The notes under the pieces: model-generated
The model's input: only the letters and a program-made list of their open reading frames with translations
Told to the model about the DNA's origin: nothing
Databases searched by the model: none
Shown: positions 9,013-16,853 of the stretch, piece by piece
How positions within the stretch are numbered: the stretch's first letter is position 1
How the letters are laid out: each line of letters starts with the position of its first letter
Source of the DNA: Halorubrum saccharovorum DSM 1137
GTDB taxonomy: Archaea > Halobacteriota > Halobacteria > Halobacteriales > Haloferacaceae
Assembly: GCF_000337915.1 (NCBI RefSeq)
Contig: NZ_AOJE01000011.1
Coordinates: 30,523 to 94,522, forward strand
Direction: 5' to 3'
DNA length: 64,000 nt
Translations under genes and position numbers: made by a program

Positions 9013-9672
9013 TTATTCGCCGTTGACTGTCTGGTTCTCTGGAGGCAGGTCGATCCTGATAATCTCTTCTGAGGGGACGGTCGTGGTGGTTTCGTCGTCG
9101 TCTTCGACTTCGAAGGTGAAGGTGCCGTCTCCCCCACGTTCAATCGATCTGTCGTTCAGCTCTATCTGGGTGGCTTGGTCAGCTGTGAGTCTCGTGGCGT
9201 TTTCTTCATTGTTCGTGTTCTGACTGTGTTCCGTATCGTTGAGATCGTAGTCGGTTGCGTCGATCGTGATGGCGTTGGAGGCGTTGAGTTTCACCGGTTC
9301 ATCGATGTCGGTGACCTGCTTCGTTGAGAGGTTGACGTCGGTGATGACCCGTGTCTCGTCCGGCTCCTCAATCGGAGCAACCTTGACGTAGATCACATTC
9401 TCGTCCAACCCGGAGGCCCATACCTCGAAATGAACGGCAGCTACCTCATCGAAGTAACTCCGGACTGTCTGGTTCGCCCAAGCTGTCTCGATGGCCTGAT
9501 CGACCTCTTCATCGCTCACCTCTCCGGGGTTGATGACGTCAACGGTGTAGTTGGCTGGCAATGCATCATCCGACGCTGTGTCGGCCGTAGGAGTGTCCAT
9601 TGCGGCGACGACACTACCCGTACCGAGGGCGAGCAGTGCGGCGACCGCGAGGACGGCAAGTTTCGTGCGCAT
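9013..9672 (-). CDS. Secreted protein of unknown function, relative of the gene at 10574
   Basis: A 219-residue protein with a signal peptide (MRTKLAVLAVAALLALGTGSVVAA) and about seven N-glycosylation sequons, so it is probably exported. A helix-like block reading SDEEVDQAIETAWANQTV is followed by a strand block ending TDVNLSTKQVTDI; this pattern recalls PepSY-like folds. Comparable blocks occur in the secreted protein at 10574, also 219 residues. The C-terminus GTFTFEVEDDDETTT is very acidic. GC content is lower than in neighbouring genes. It lies in the opposite orientation to its presumed relative, on the other side of a membrane-bound regulator. Function unknown. Confidence 0.72.
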   Translation of the reverse strand: MRTKLAVLAVAALLALGTGSVVAAMDTPTADTASDDALPANYTVDVINPGEVSDEEVDQAIETAWANQTVRSYFDEVAAVHFEVWASGLDENVIYVKVAPIEEPDETRVITDVNLSTKQVTDIDEPVKLNASNAITIDATDYDLNDTEHSQNTNNEENATRLTADQATQIELNDRSIERGGDGTFTFEVEDDDETTTTVPSEEIIRIDLPPENQTVNGE

Positions 9673-9693
9673 AGTTCGTCAATCACCTGGTAG

Positions 9694-9745
9694 CGTGGAG
9701 ACACCACCGAAACCCCCAAACCCTGGAGGAGGGGTGCTCTCCACG
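9694..9745 (-). other. Leader hairpin upstream of the secreted-protein gene
   Basis: CGTGGAGA at 9694-9701 and its exact reverse complement TCTCCACG at 9738-9745 extend inward (CACC/GGTG with one bulged base) to a stem of about 12 pairs. It sits between the operator-like site at 9782 and the start codon at 9672, so the transcript would carry it in its 5' leader if transcription starts near the site. It may control translation or stability. No homology to a known riboswitch is recognised. Confidence 0.45.
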
Positions 9746-9781
9746 TAGACCGTTAGATGAAAGACCTGAAAGTGATTGATT

Positions 9782-9817
9782 GGAAACGCATTACGGAACC
9801 GGTTTGGAACCCGTTTC
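9782..9817. promoter_or_regulatory. Operator-like site A (shared with site B)
   Basis: The site contains GAAACG at 9783-9788, the palindrome AACCGGTT at 9797-9804 and CGTTTC (reverse complement of GAAACG) at 9812-9817. The same pieces, including the exact run GAAACGCATT, recur at site B upstream of the regulator gene and its divergent neighbour. It lies about 110 bases before the start of the secreted-protein gene at 9672. I infer a binding site for the winged-helix regulator encoded at 9838. Confidence 0.55.
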
Positions 9818-9837
9818 AGCCGGTAGTTCACCGAAGA

Positions 9838-10425
9838 TCATGTGAGGACGACGACGTTACCCATCCCTTTGCGTTTCCGCTCGACCAGGCCCTTGCTTTC
9901 GAGGGTATCCAAGGTTCGGCTGACCGTAGCCTTAGACAACTCGGTTCCCTCGACGATATCCCGCTGTGGAAGTTCACCATCGGCTTCAAGCACGACGGTG
10001 TAGATTATTTCCTCGTTGTTGTGTAACCGGTCAACCGTCTCCTCCCACCGTTCCTCAGGGGCCGTTGTGTTGTGCTGGACAGCGCCGCTGCCGTGTCCGT
10101 CACTGACCGCTTGTCGTGTCGGTGGGTGTTCTCCGTCGTTTGCGATGGGATGCGGTGTCGCTGACTCGGTTGTCGGGACTGTGGTGGTGTGGTCGTGGAG
10201 TAAGAGGTAGGTGCCGCTGGCACCGAGGAGGGAGGCTGCGACAGTGATGAGGGCGACGTCGGTGTACGTGAAGTACTGGCCGAGCTGGGTGGTTTGCGCG
10301 CCGTTGTCACCGATCGAGACCATAACCGGTGAGGGGGTGATCAGTTGGATGGCAAGCACGAGGACCGCGGCGACGAACGCGGACGCCGCGATAAGGCGCC
10401 TGCCGCGGAGGGCTGACACGTCCAT
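9838..10425 (-). CDS. Membrane-anchored winged-helix transcriptional regulator
   Basis: A 195-residue protein with two transmembrane segments at about residues 10-28 and 51-72, separated by a short external loop, then a flexible polar linker of about 50 residues and a C-terminal winged helix of the haloarchaeal TrmB/MarR-like (DUF7343) type: QRDIVEGTELSKATVSRTLD then LESKGLVERKRKGMGNVV. The DNA-binding domain should be cytoplasmic and the loop external, the layout of a one-component membrane sensor. Start chosen at 10425 (MDVSALRG); a longer frame to 10668 runs across the promoter region. It is flanked on both sides by genes for secreted proteins and by operator sites A and B, suggesting it controls them and itself. 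Confidence 0.83.
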   Translation of the reverse strand: MDVSALRGRRLIAASAFVAAVLVLAIQLITPSPVMVSIGDNGAQTTQLGQYFTYTDVALITVAASLLGASGTYLLLHDHTTTVPTTESATPHPIANDGEHPPTRQAVSDGHGSGAVQHNTTAPEERWEETVDRLHNNEEIIYTVVLEADGELPQRDIVEGTELSKATVSRTLDTLESKGLVERKRKGMGNVVVLT

Positions 10426-10486
10426 ATGAACAGGGTAATGAGCACTCCGTCTAATGCGTATCGCTCTTTCGCTGTAAAACCGGGAT

Positions 10487-10533
10487 GAAACGCCTGTGAA
10501 ACGCATTTCCAACCGTTTCCCAACCGGTTTCAC
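10487..10533. promoter_or_regulatory. Operator-like site B in divergent promoter region
   Basis: Two direct GAAACG copies (10487-10492, 10498-10503), an inverted CGTTTC (10514-10519), the palindrome AACCGGTT (10522-10529) and an outer inverted repeat GTGAAAC/GTTTCAC (10496-10502, 10527-10533) are packed into 47 bases. This lies midway between the divergent regulator gene (start 10425) and secreted-protein gene (start 10574). The sequence shares GAAACGCATT and AACCGGTT with site A. I infer that the regulator binds here. Confidence 0.6.
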
Positions 10534-10573
10534 GCAGTACTGATGTGGTCTTTCACCTAAGTCCAAAACACGA

Positions 10574-11233
10574 ATGGCATCCGATCTACAGTCCCGTCTC
10601 ACCCTGTTGGTGGTCCTTGCCGTTCTCGGTGTCGGGCTTGCTGTCATCGGCACCGCGGTCGGTGACACTACTCCTCACGACCCTTCCGGGCCGGGTACAG
10701 CGTTCGTCGTGTCTGAAGACAACGTCACCGTCGAACAGGGTGATCAGCAGGTTACCGTCGTCGACAACATGACCCGGGTCGACAGTATCGAAATCGAACA
10801 ACAAGGAAGTGGAACCTATCAGGTGAACACGGAGACCGAGGACCCACTGACGGACAGCGAACGCAGCCACGCCAAAGCGATCGCCCATGACAACGCGACC
10901 GTACAGCAGGTACTTCAGGACGTGGAACAGTACGAACTGACCGTTGAACCGATCCACAAACTGACCGTGGACTCTGTCCAGACCACGACCTTCACCGGCC
11001 TCAATAGTACCTCGACGGAAAATGAGACAGCCGAGGGAGCGGAGACGTTCACCCTCACAGTCGAAGACAGTGACGAGACAGGTACGGTCACCGTCGACCG
11101 TCATCCCGAATACGTCAAAGGCGAGGCCGCCATCAGGATCCGCAACCCTTCCACCGACGAGATGTATTACTCTGCCACAGTCGACCTCGAAAACGAGACT
11201 GTCACAGATATCACCGACTGGCGTTCGGATTAA
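10574..11233 (+). CDS. Secreted protein of unknown function, relative of the gene at 9013
   Basis: A 219-residue protein with an N-terminal hydrophobic segment (LTLLVVLAVLGVGLAVIG) that is a signal peptide or anchor, then an acidic, Thr/Val-rich extracellular part with several N-glycosylation sequons. The block LTDSERSHAKAIAHDNATV aligns in spacing with SDEEVDQAIETAWANQTV of the gene at 9013, and the last strand YSATVDLENETVTDI with TDVNLSTKQVTDI, so the two look like diverged relatives with PepSY-like features. It is transcribed away from the membrane-anchored regulator, sharing operator site B. No enzymatic motif is visible. Confidence 0.72.
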   Translation: MASDLQSRLTLLVVLAVLGVGLAVIGTAVGDTTPHDPSGPGTAFVVSEDNVTVEQGDQQVTVVDNMTRVDSIEIEQQGSGTYQVNTETEDPLTDSERSHAKAIAHDNATVQQVLQDVEQYELTVEPIHKLTVDSVQTTTFTGLNSTSTENETAEGAETFTLTVEDSDETGTVTVDRHPEYVKGEAAIRIRNPSTDEMYYSATVDLENETVTDITDWRSD

Positions 11234-11261
11234 CGCTGGTCGTCCTACAGGAGAGAGCCAC

Positions 11262-11575
11262 TGTGGCGGGATTTCAACGGTAGCTGTCGATTCGCAACAG
11301 CAGACGACGAAGTGGTACATCAACGCGTACCTCCACGCCGACCGGGACGATGTCCTCCCGCTCGACGAGAGCGCCTTGGATGGCCTCCAGTTCGGCGGGA
11401 ACGCAACTACGGCTACGGCATCACGCGGCTGAAAGACACGCAGGTTGTAGACCTGGAGGCGTTGGACTACTCGCGTCTCGAAGGCGGCGAGGCGTTCATC
11501 CTCAAACTCGTGACGCCGTTCGTGTTGAAGTCGGAGGACCCGAACGCTCACGACCAAGACGTGCCGTGGTGGTGA
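11262..11575 (+). pseudogene. Frameshifted gene remnant
   Basis: Two consecutive reading frames together read like one protein fragment. The first gives KWYINAYLHADRDDVLPLDE and then LQFGG; after a one-base shift near 11398 the second gives RNYGYGITRLKDTQVVDLEA and continues to PNAHDQDVPWW before the stop at 11575. There is no start codon or upstream part, so this is the 3' end of a lost gene. The GG(E)RNYGYG loop and FILKLVTPFVLKS strand recall Gly-rich loops of RAMP-type (Cas7/Cmr-like) proteins, but that assignment is weak. It adds to the picture of a gene-turnover spot at 8.7-11.6 kb. Confidence 0.5.
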
Positions 11576-11675
11576 AGGAGGACCGCCGCCCGCGTTCAGG
11601 CCCACGCCCGTTCCCGAACTGCGGCGCGGGTGAGCGGGAGAACGGAGAACGATCGGGCGGCGAATCGGCAGCGGT

Positions 11676-12995
11676 CTAGTCGGGCGCGGTCGCCGCGTCC
11701 GCCTCCAGCCCGGAGCCGCTCGGCGGTCGGAGGAGGAGCGCCGCCAGCCCCGCGGCGATCGCGAGGCCGCCCCCGAGCGCGAACGTCGGGACCCAGCCGG
11801 CCGTCGCGACGAGGTAGCCGGTCACGGTGCCGGCGAAAATCCCCCCGCCGACCTTCGCGGTGTAGAGGACCGCGTAGTTGCCGGAGGAGTTACGCGACCC
11901 GTAGTAGTCCGCGATCACCGACGGGAAGTAGACGAACAGCGGCGAGGAGAAGAACATCGCCGCCATCACCAGCGCGACGAACGCGACCCCGGCCTCGGCC
12001 CGCCCGGCGCCGATCAGCGCGAGCCGGAACACCCCGGCGAGCACGAAGGAGGCGGCCATCACCTTCTTCCGGTCGAAGCGGTCGGAGGCCTCCCCGAGGA
12101 TCATCCGCGAGACGCCGGCGGCGACGGGAAGCAGGGTCGCGGCCGCGGTCGCGACGACCGCCGCCAGGCCGAACTGCTCGGCGAATCTGACGACGTTGGC
12201 GATGACGATCAGGTCGGCCCCGGCCATCGCGACGAACATCGCGTACAGCAGCCAGAACTGCCACGTCGACAGCATCTCGCGGGTCGTGTACGCGCGCCCG
12301 CGAAGCGAGGCCGCGATCCCCTCGTCGTCGCCGTCGTCGTCGCGGTCCTCCAGCCCGAGCCAGTCGTCAGGCGGGTCCCGGAGGAGGTACGCGCCGACGA
12401 GCGTCACGACGAGGATACCGATCCCGACGTTCCGGAGCACGTCGCTGTAGGCGGCCACGGTGGCGTTCGCGCGGACGTACGGGACCACGAGCGCGCTGCC
12501 GCCAGCGAACGCCATCGTCCCGACGCCCGTGGTGAGCCCCGTGCGGTCAGGGAACCACTTGACGGCGGTGTTGACCGCGACCGTGTACACGATCCCCACG
12601 CCGATCGCGCCGAGCGAGTACAGGAGGTAGAGCTGCCAGAGGGTCGTCGCGTACGCGAGGCCGATATACCCGCCGCCGGCGAGCAGGGCGGCGAGGAACG
12701 TGAGCGCACCCGGCCCGCGGCTGTCGCGCCACTTCCCGGCGGGGAACTGCGAGAGCGACTGGAAGACGACGTAGAAGGAGAACACCGCGCCGAGCGCCGG
12801 GAGCGCGAGGTCGAGACTCTCGGCCAGCGGCTGTTCGATCGACGACCAGACGTACTGATAGGGGCTCACCGCCGCCATCATCCCCGCGGCGGCGACGATC
12901 TGCCACCAGCGCGAGAAGCCGAGGATGTCGGCGGCCCGCCCGGCGTAGTCGACGCCTGCGTCCTCCGGGGGAGCGCCGCCGTCAGTCATCGTCAC
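11676..12995 (-). CDS. MFS transporter, OFA (oxalate/formate antiporter)-like
   Basis: A 439-residue membrane protein with about 12 transmembrane segments. Blocks such as GAVFSFYVVFQSLSQFPAGK, VNTAVKWFPDRTGLTTGVG and STWQFWLLYAMF follow the OFA-type branch of the MFS, which exchanges small carboxylates, although the substrate cannot be predicted. A central acidic loop (LEDRDDDGDDEG) is a halophilic insertion. MTMTDGG and MTDGG (two codons later) are both possible starts. The gene diverges from the FAD oxidoreductase gene at 13221. Confidence 0.87.
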   Translation of the reverse strand: MTMTDGGAPPEDAGVDYAGRAADILGFSRWWQIVAAAGMMAAVSPYQYVWSSIEQPLAESLDLALPALGAVFSFYVVFQSLSQFPAGKWRDSRGPGALTFLAALLAGGGYIGLAYATTLWQLYLLYSLGAIGVGIVYTVAVNTAVKWFPDRTGLTTGVGTMAFAGGSALVVPYVRANATVAAYSDVLRNVGIGILVVTLVGAYLLRDPPDDWLGLEDRDDDGDDEGIAASLRGRAYTTREMLSTWQFWLLYAMFVAMAGADLIVIANVVRFAEQFGLAAVVATAAATLLPVAAGVSRMILGEASDRFDRKKVMAASFVLAGVFRLALIGAGRAEAGVAFVALVMAAMFFSSPLFVYFPSVIADYYGSRNSSGNYAVLYTAKVGGGIFAGTVTGYLVATAGWVPTFALGGGLAIAAGLAALLLRPPSGSGLEADAATAPD

Positions 12996-13220
12996 CGTCG
13001 GTCGCGCGTCCGGTCGTGTCGTGGGTCATGGGAGTGTCGGAGGCCGGCCCGTCCGCCCGTCGGGCCGCGGTTCGTGTCCGCACGCTGTCGGCACGCGGGA
13101 ATAAAACGCCTCGTCGGGGTGGTTCTTGCCTGCTCGGCTGCGGGTCGAAGCGGCGTCGCTCCCGACGGGAGAGTCGATCGCGAGCGACCGATTAAGTGAC
13201 TGCGCCCCCTTCGCGAGACC

Positions 13221-14255
13221 GTGACACACATCGGCATCGTCGGCGCGGGCGCGGGGGCGGCGGCCGCGGCGTTCACCGTCGACGGCGCGCTCCCGGACGC
13301 GGACGTGACGGTCTTCGAGAAGTCCGGCGGGCTCTGCGGCCGCGCGGCGACCCGCCGCCACGGAGAGTTGACGTACGACTACGGCGCGAACTACCTGAAG
13401 GCCGACGACGAGCGCGTCGTCGAGCTGATCACGGAGACGCTCGACGACGAGGGGCTCGTCGACGTCGCGGAGCCGGTCCACGTCTTCGACGCCGACGGCG
13501 AGGTCTCGCCCGGCCGCGAGGCGGACGAGCACAAGTGGAGCTACCGACGAGGGCTCACCCAGATCGCGAAGCGGCTGTTCGGCCGGACCGACGCGACGGT
13601 CCACCGGCGGACGCGGATCGAGACGGTCCGCCGGGTCGGCGACCGGTGGGAAGTCGATGACGCCGACGGCGCGACGCGCGGCCCGTTCGACGCCCTCCTG
13701 TTGAACCCGCCCGCGCCGCAGACCGCGGCGCTGCTCCGAGACGCGGAGTGGGACTCGCCCGTCCGCGAGGCGCTCGTCGACGCGGTCGGCGACGTGCCGT
13801 ACCGCACCGTCTGGACCGCGGTGTTGCGCTACCCCTTCTCGCTGGACGTGCCCTACTACGGCCTCGTCAACACCGACAAGGAACACGCGATCGGGTGGAT
13901 ATCCCGCGAGGAGTGCAAGCCCGGCCACGTTCCGGAGGGAGAGAGCCTGCTCGTCGTGCAGGCGAACCACGAGTGGTCGGTCGAGCGCTACGACGCGGAC
14001 CCAGCCGAAAACGTCGCGGCGCTCGCGGACCACGCCGCCGAGATCGTCGGCGACGACCGACTGGCGGACCCGGCGTGGACCGACCACCAGGGCTGGCGGT
14101 ACGCGCAACCGGAGGCGGGCGTCGCTCACGGGCCGATCGACTCCGCCCGTCGGGAGGGCCTGTACCTCCTCGGCGACTGGGTCGCCGGCGAGGGGCGGCT
14201 CCACGCCGCGCTCGCGAACGGGCTCGACGTGGGCGAGCGGGTCGCCTCCGTCTGA
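13221..14255 (+). CDS. FAD-dependent amine-oxidase-like (renalase-type) oxidoreductase
   Basis: A 344-residue flavoprotein. The N-terminus IGIVGAGAGAAAAAF is the GxGxxG dinucleotide-binding fold, followed by VFEKSGGLCGRAATRR, which matches the E-x-x-G-R segment of amine oxidase/renalase-like proteins. The C-terminus has the second FAD block GLYLLGDWVAGEGRLHAALANG. The reaction is unknown; relatives oxidise amines or dihydronicotinamide isomers. The start is a GTG at 13221, directly after a GC-rich leader; a slight AT-rich box (ATTAAG) lies about 27 bases upstream. Confidence 0.85.
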   Translation: MTHIGIVGAGAGAAAAAFTVDGALPDADVTVFEKSGGLCGRAATRRHGELTYDYGANYLKADDERVVELITETLDDEGLVDVAEPVHVFDADGEVSPGREADEHKWSYRRGLTQIAKRLFGRTDATVHRRTRIETVRRVGDRWEVDDADGATRGPFDALLLNPPAPQTAALLRDAEWDSPVREALVDAVGDVPYRTVWTAVLRYPFSLDVPYYGLVNTDKEHAIGWISREECKPGHVPEGESLLVVQANHEWSVERYDADPAENVAALADHAAEIVGDDRLADPAWTDHQGWRYAQPEAGVAHGPIDSARREGLYLLGDWVAGEGRLHAALANGLDVGERVASV

Positions 14256-14334
14256 TTCGGGCGCCGCAAAGAAGAGGGGAAACGCCTGTTCCTCCGGGCC
14301 GGACCGACTCGCGGTGGTCCGACGCGTCGCGTCG

Positions 14335-14613
14335 TCAGCTTCGGGTGAATCGGTACTCGACGGTGCCCAGTCCGGGGATACTGACGCGGCCGACCGTCTC
14401 GCGGTCGACGTGGCGGGAGAGCGAGCGCGCCAGGATCGCGAGGGCGACGACGCCGGTCAGGACGCCGAGCGAGACGAGCGGGTACGCGGCCACGAGAACG
14501 CCCAGGGCGACGAGCGCGAGGAACGCGAACGAGGCACGGACGCTGCCGTCGGGGGAGGCGTTGGGTCCCGGCGAGCGGCCGGCGGACGAGGGGCCGTTCT
14601 TCATCGGTTGCAT
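14335..14613 (-). CDS. Small two-TM membrane protein
   Basis: A 92-residue protein with two adjacent hydrophobic segments (FAFLALVALGVLVAAYPLVSLGVLTGVVALAIL, about residues 29-60) flanked by polar ends, and a C-terminal tail RVSIPGLGTVEYRFTRS. A TATA-like stretch at about 14635-14645 is centred 26 bases before the ATG at 14613, favouring that start with no leader; an ATG three codons later is an alternative. Function unknown. Confidence 0.68.
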   Translation of the reverse strand: MQPMKNGPSSAGRSPGPNASPDGSVRASFAFLALVALGVLVAAYPLVSLGVLTGVVALAILARSLSRHVDRETVGRVSIPGLGTVEYRFTRS

Positions 14614-14924
14614 AGATACGCGTACGAACCACCTGGGTAAAAACTTTCATATCACAAATATGTTCTGAGAAGTGGTACCACGGTACGCGCCTTCAAACGG
14701 TCTAAAACGTTCGTTAATGCGGTGTAATTGTTGTCATGGTACTGTTTCATACACCCGTAAGATATCTAGTACGTATGGCCGTGTTTCGCGGGATCGACGC
14801 CGCGAGGAGCGTTCGGAGAGGCGTTCCGAAGGGCCTCCGGAGGGGAAGGGGTAGAGCGGGAATCCGGACCGGATACCGATCGGGTATCGGAAGGCCTCTC
14901 CCGCTCGATCGCCACCCTCCGACT
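14614..14924. other. Intergenic region with divergent promoters
   Basis: This 311-base gap separates two divergent small membrane-protein genes. The left part (14635-14770) is AT-rich and holds the TATA-like box of the minus-strand gene and several further AT runs. The ten-base palindrome GTGGTACCAC lies at 14672-14681. The right part (14775-14920) is GC-rich; an open frame crosses it in phase with the next gene but gives an Arg-rich translation, so I treat it as untranslated. Confidence 0.4.
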
Positions 14925-15326
14925 ATGACTGGTGCTCCGGCGTCGGGCGGGCGAGAGGACGTCACCTTCTGGACGACCGTCGCCGTCGCCGCGCTGTATC
15001 TGCCGGCGTCGATCGCCGCCCGCGCGCTGGTCGATCCGACGTACGCCGCCGGGCGGAGCGTGCCCCCGGGAGTCGTCGACGCGGCGGGCACGCTCTCCGC
15101 GACGCTCGTTGCCGGAGCGCTGTGGCTCGCGGTCGCCGGCGGGTTCCTGTACGCCTTCGCCGCGGAGCTCGACGCGATGGGGACCCGGACCGCGTGGTCG
15201 CCGCCGGCCAAGGGGTACCTGATCCTCGCGGCCGGCTCCCTGCTGGCGCACCCGCTCACGGGGACCCCCCTTCTGTTCCTGCTCGTTCCCGCGTACACGC
15301 TCCACCGCGGGCTGCGGGTCCGATAG
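14925..15326 (+). CDS. Small multi-TM membrane protein
   Basis: A 133-residue protein with about four hydrophobic segments: TVAVAALYLPASIAARALV, LSATLVAGALWLAVAGGFLY, GYLILAAGSLLAHPL and LLFLLVPAYTLH. No catalytic motif. The start at 14925 (MTGAPASGG) gives a short polar N-terminus; upstream in-frame ATGs exist at 14736 and 14775, but the added residues are Arg-rich and unlikely. Function unknown, haloarchaea-type hypothetical. Confidence 0.65.
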   Translation: MTGAPASGGREDVTFWTTVAVAALYLPASIAARALVDPTYAAGRSVPPGVVDAAGTLSATLVAGALWLAVAGGFLYAFAAELDAMGTRTAWSPPAKGYLILAAGSLLAHPLTGTPLLFLLVPAYTLHRGLRVR

Positions 15327-15398
15327 CGGGACGCGCACGACGTCTCGCGGCCCGTACTTTTATTCCGATGCGATTCGTGATGTAGATACGAACAGTCA

Positions 15399-15701
15399 AT
15401 GTCAACGACTCACGATACCCCTTCCGAACGGACGGAGACGGTCTCGACCCCGGAACGCCGCCGAGTCATCGCCGGGCTCGCGGACGGAACCGTCGGGACG
15501 GTCGCGGACTTGCAGGTCCGTGGGCGAGCCGACGAGATCGCGGCCGAACTCCGCGAAACCCATCTCCCCGCGCTGGAGGAGGCGGGATACATCGAGTGGG
15601 ACCGCGAGGAGGAGACGATCGAGCCCGGTCCGAACTTCGATGAGGTGGCCGAGCACCTCGCCGACCTCCCGAATCCGGACGGGGAGCCCGCCGACGACTG
15701 A
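15399..15701 (+). CDS. DUF7344-type winged-helix protein
   Basis: A 100-residue soluble protein. ERRRVIAGLADG begins the fold and ETHLPALEEAGYIEWDREEETIEPGPNF is the recognition-helix/wing region typical of the haloarchaeal DUF7344 regulators, which often sit as stand-alone predicted DNA-binding proteins. The acidic tail is typical of halophiles. An AT-rich stretch (TACTTTTATTCC near 15352-15363) lies about 35-45 bases upstream. Target unknown. Confidence 0.78.
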   Translation: MSTTHDTPSERTETVSTPERRRVIAGLADGTVGTVADLQVRGRADEIAAELRETHLPALEEAGYIEWDREEETIEPGPNFDEVAEHLADLPNPDGEPADD

Positions 15702-15837
15702 CCGCATCGGTACGAGACCGCGTCCGTACCCCTCGACTGTCCGCGACCCGCGTCCGTAGCCTTCCGACCCGCGTCCGTAGCCCTCCGCCCCGCGCCCGAG
15801 ACGTTTTTACGCCGCGGCGGGCGACCCCAGACATCGC
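15702..15837. repeat. Short GCGTCCGTA direct repeats
   Basis: Three degenerate copies of a motif built on CGCGTCCGTA occur between about 15718 and 15785; the last two are near-identical (GACCCGCGTCCGTAGCC) and separated by four bases. The final 30 bases carry GTTTTTAC at 15803-15810, a TATA-like box about 30 bases before the methylase start. The repeats could be regulatory or simply slippage in GC-rich spacer. Confidence 0.45.
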
Positions 15838-16758
15838 ATGGCCGAGCCGATACTGAAGTGGGCCGGCGGGAAGCGGCAGCTCCTCGACGAGCTGTACGCC
15901 CGGTTCCCGGCGACGTACGGCCGCTACCACGAGCCGTTCCTCGGCGGCGGCGCCGTGTTCTTCGACCTCGAACCGCCGGACGCGACGGTCAACGACGCGA
16001 ACCCGCGACTGGTGAACTTCTACGAGCGGGTGCGCGACGACCCCGAGGCGCTGATCGAACGGCTGGAGTCGTTCGCCGATCCCGACGCCGAGCCGGACTC
16101 CGCCCTTCCCTACGCCGAGGAGACCGCTCGGGGCCGCGACGTGGAGAGCTACTACTACCAGCAGCGCGCGCGGTTCAACAGGCGCCCGTACGAGGGCGAG
16201 TTCGACCCGCTGGAGGAGGCCGCGCTCCTCCTGTACCTCAACCGCACCTGCTACAACGGCCTCTACCGCGAGAACGCCGACGGCGGGTTCAACGTCCCCG
16301 TCGGCCGGTACGCGAACCCCGACTGGGTCCAGCGCGACCGGATCCGGCGCGCGAGCGACGCGCTCGCGGACTCGACGGTCCGAAACGACGACTTCGCGTA
16401 CGTCCTCGACGCCGCGGATCCGGGCGACCTGGTCTACTTCGATCCCCCCTACGAGCCGATGAGCGCGACCGCGAGCTTCAACGAGTACAGCGCCGAGGGG
16501 TTCGACCGCGAGGACCAGCGCCGACTGCTCGACGTGGCGGCCGAACTCGACGAGGCGGGCGTGTGGGTCGTCCTCAGCAACAGCGGCGTGATGTACGAGC
16601 CGTACGCGGAGGCGGGGTTCCGCGTCGATCGCGAGGGCGCGACCCGCGCGATCAACAGCGACGCGGGGAACCGCGACGAGGTCGACGAGATCGTCGCCAC
16701 CAACGTGCCGCCGGCCGAGCGACGCGAGGCCGGACAGCGCGACCTCGCGGAGTTCTGA
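15838..16758 (+). CDS. Dam-type DNA adenine-N6 methyltransferase
   Basis: A 306-residue class-alpha adenine methylase. The N-terminus ILKWAGGKRQL and EPFLGGGAVFF are the SAM-binding motifs of the Dam/DpnM group, NRTCYNGLYRENADGGFNVP is the characteristic middle block, and the catalytic motif DPPY is at residues 202-205. It should transfer a methyl group to adenine in a short target, likely GATC or a related site. No restriction endonuclease is adjacent, so it looks like an orphan methylase. A TATA-like box 28-35 bases upstream suggests a leaderless message. Confidence 0.92.
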   Translation: MAEPILKWAGGKRQLLDELYARFPATYGRYHEPFLGGGAVFFDLEPPDATVNDANPRLVNFYERVRDDPEALIERLESFADPDAEPDSALPYAEETARGRDVESYYYQQRARFNRRPYEGEFDPLEEAALLLYLNRTCYNGLYRENADGGFNVPVGRYANPDWVQRDRIRRASDALADSTVRNDDFAYVLDAADPGDLVYFDPPYEPMSATASFNEYSAEGFDREDQRRLLDVAAELDEAGVWVVLSNSGVMYEPYAEAGFRVDREGATRAINSDAGNRDEVDEIVATNVPPAERREAGQRDLAEF

Positions 16759-16853
16759 GGGCGGGCGCTCCGATCGTCCGCTCGCTCGCGCGTCCGCCTC
16801 GGCGGCGACCGCAGAGGGCGGGCTTTTTGCCCTCCCCCGCCGACGACTCGCGT

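Noticed and set aside
14672-14854. 60-codon frame after the palindrome GTGGTACCAC
   Set aside because: Charged, Arg-rich translation with no family signs, overlapping promoter sequence.
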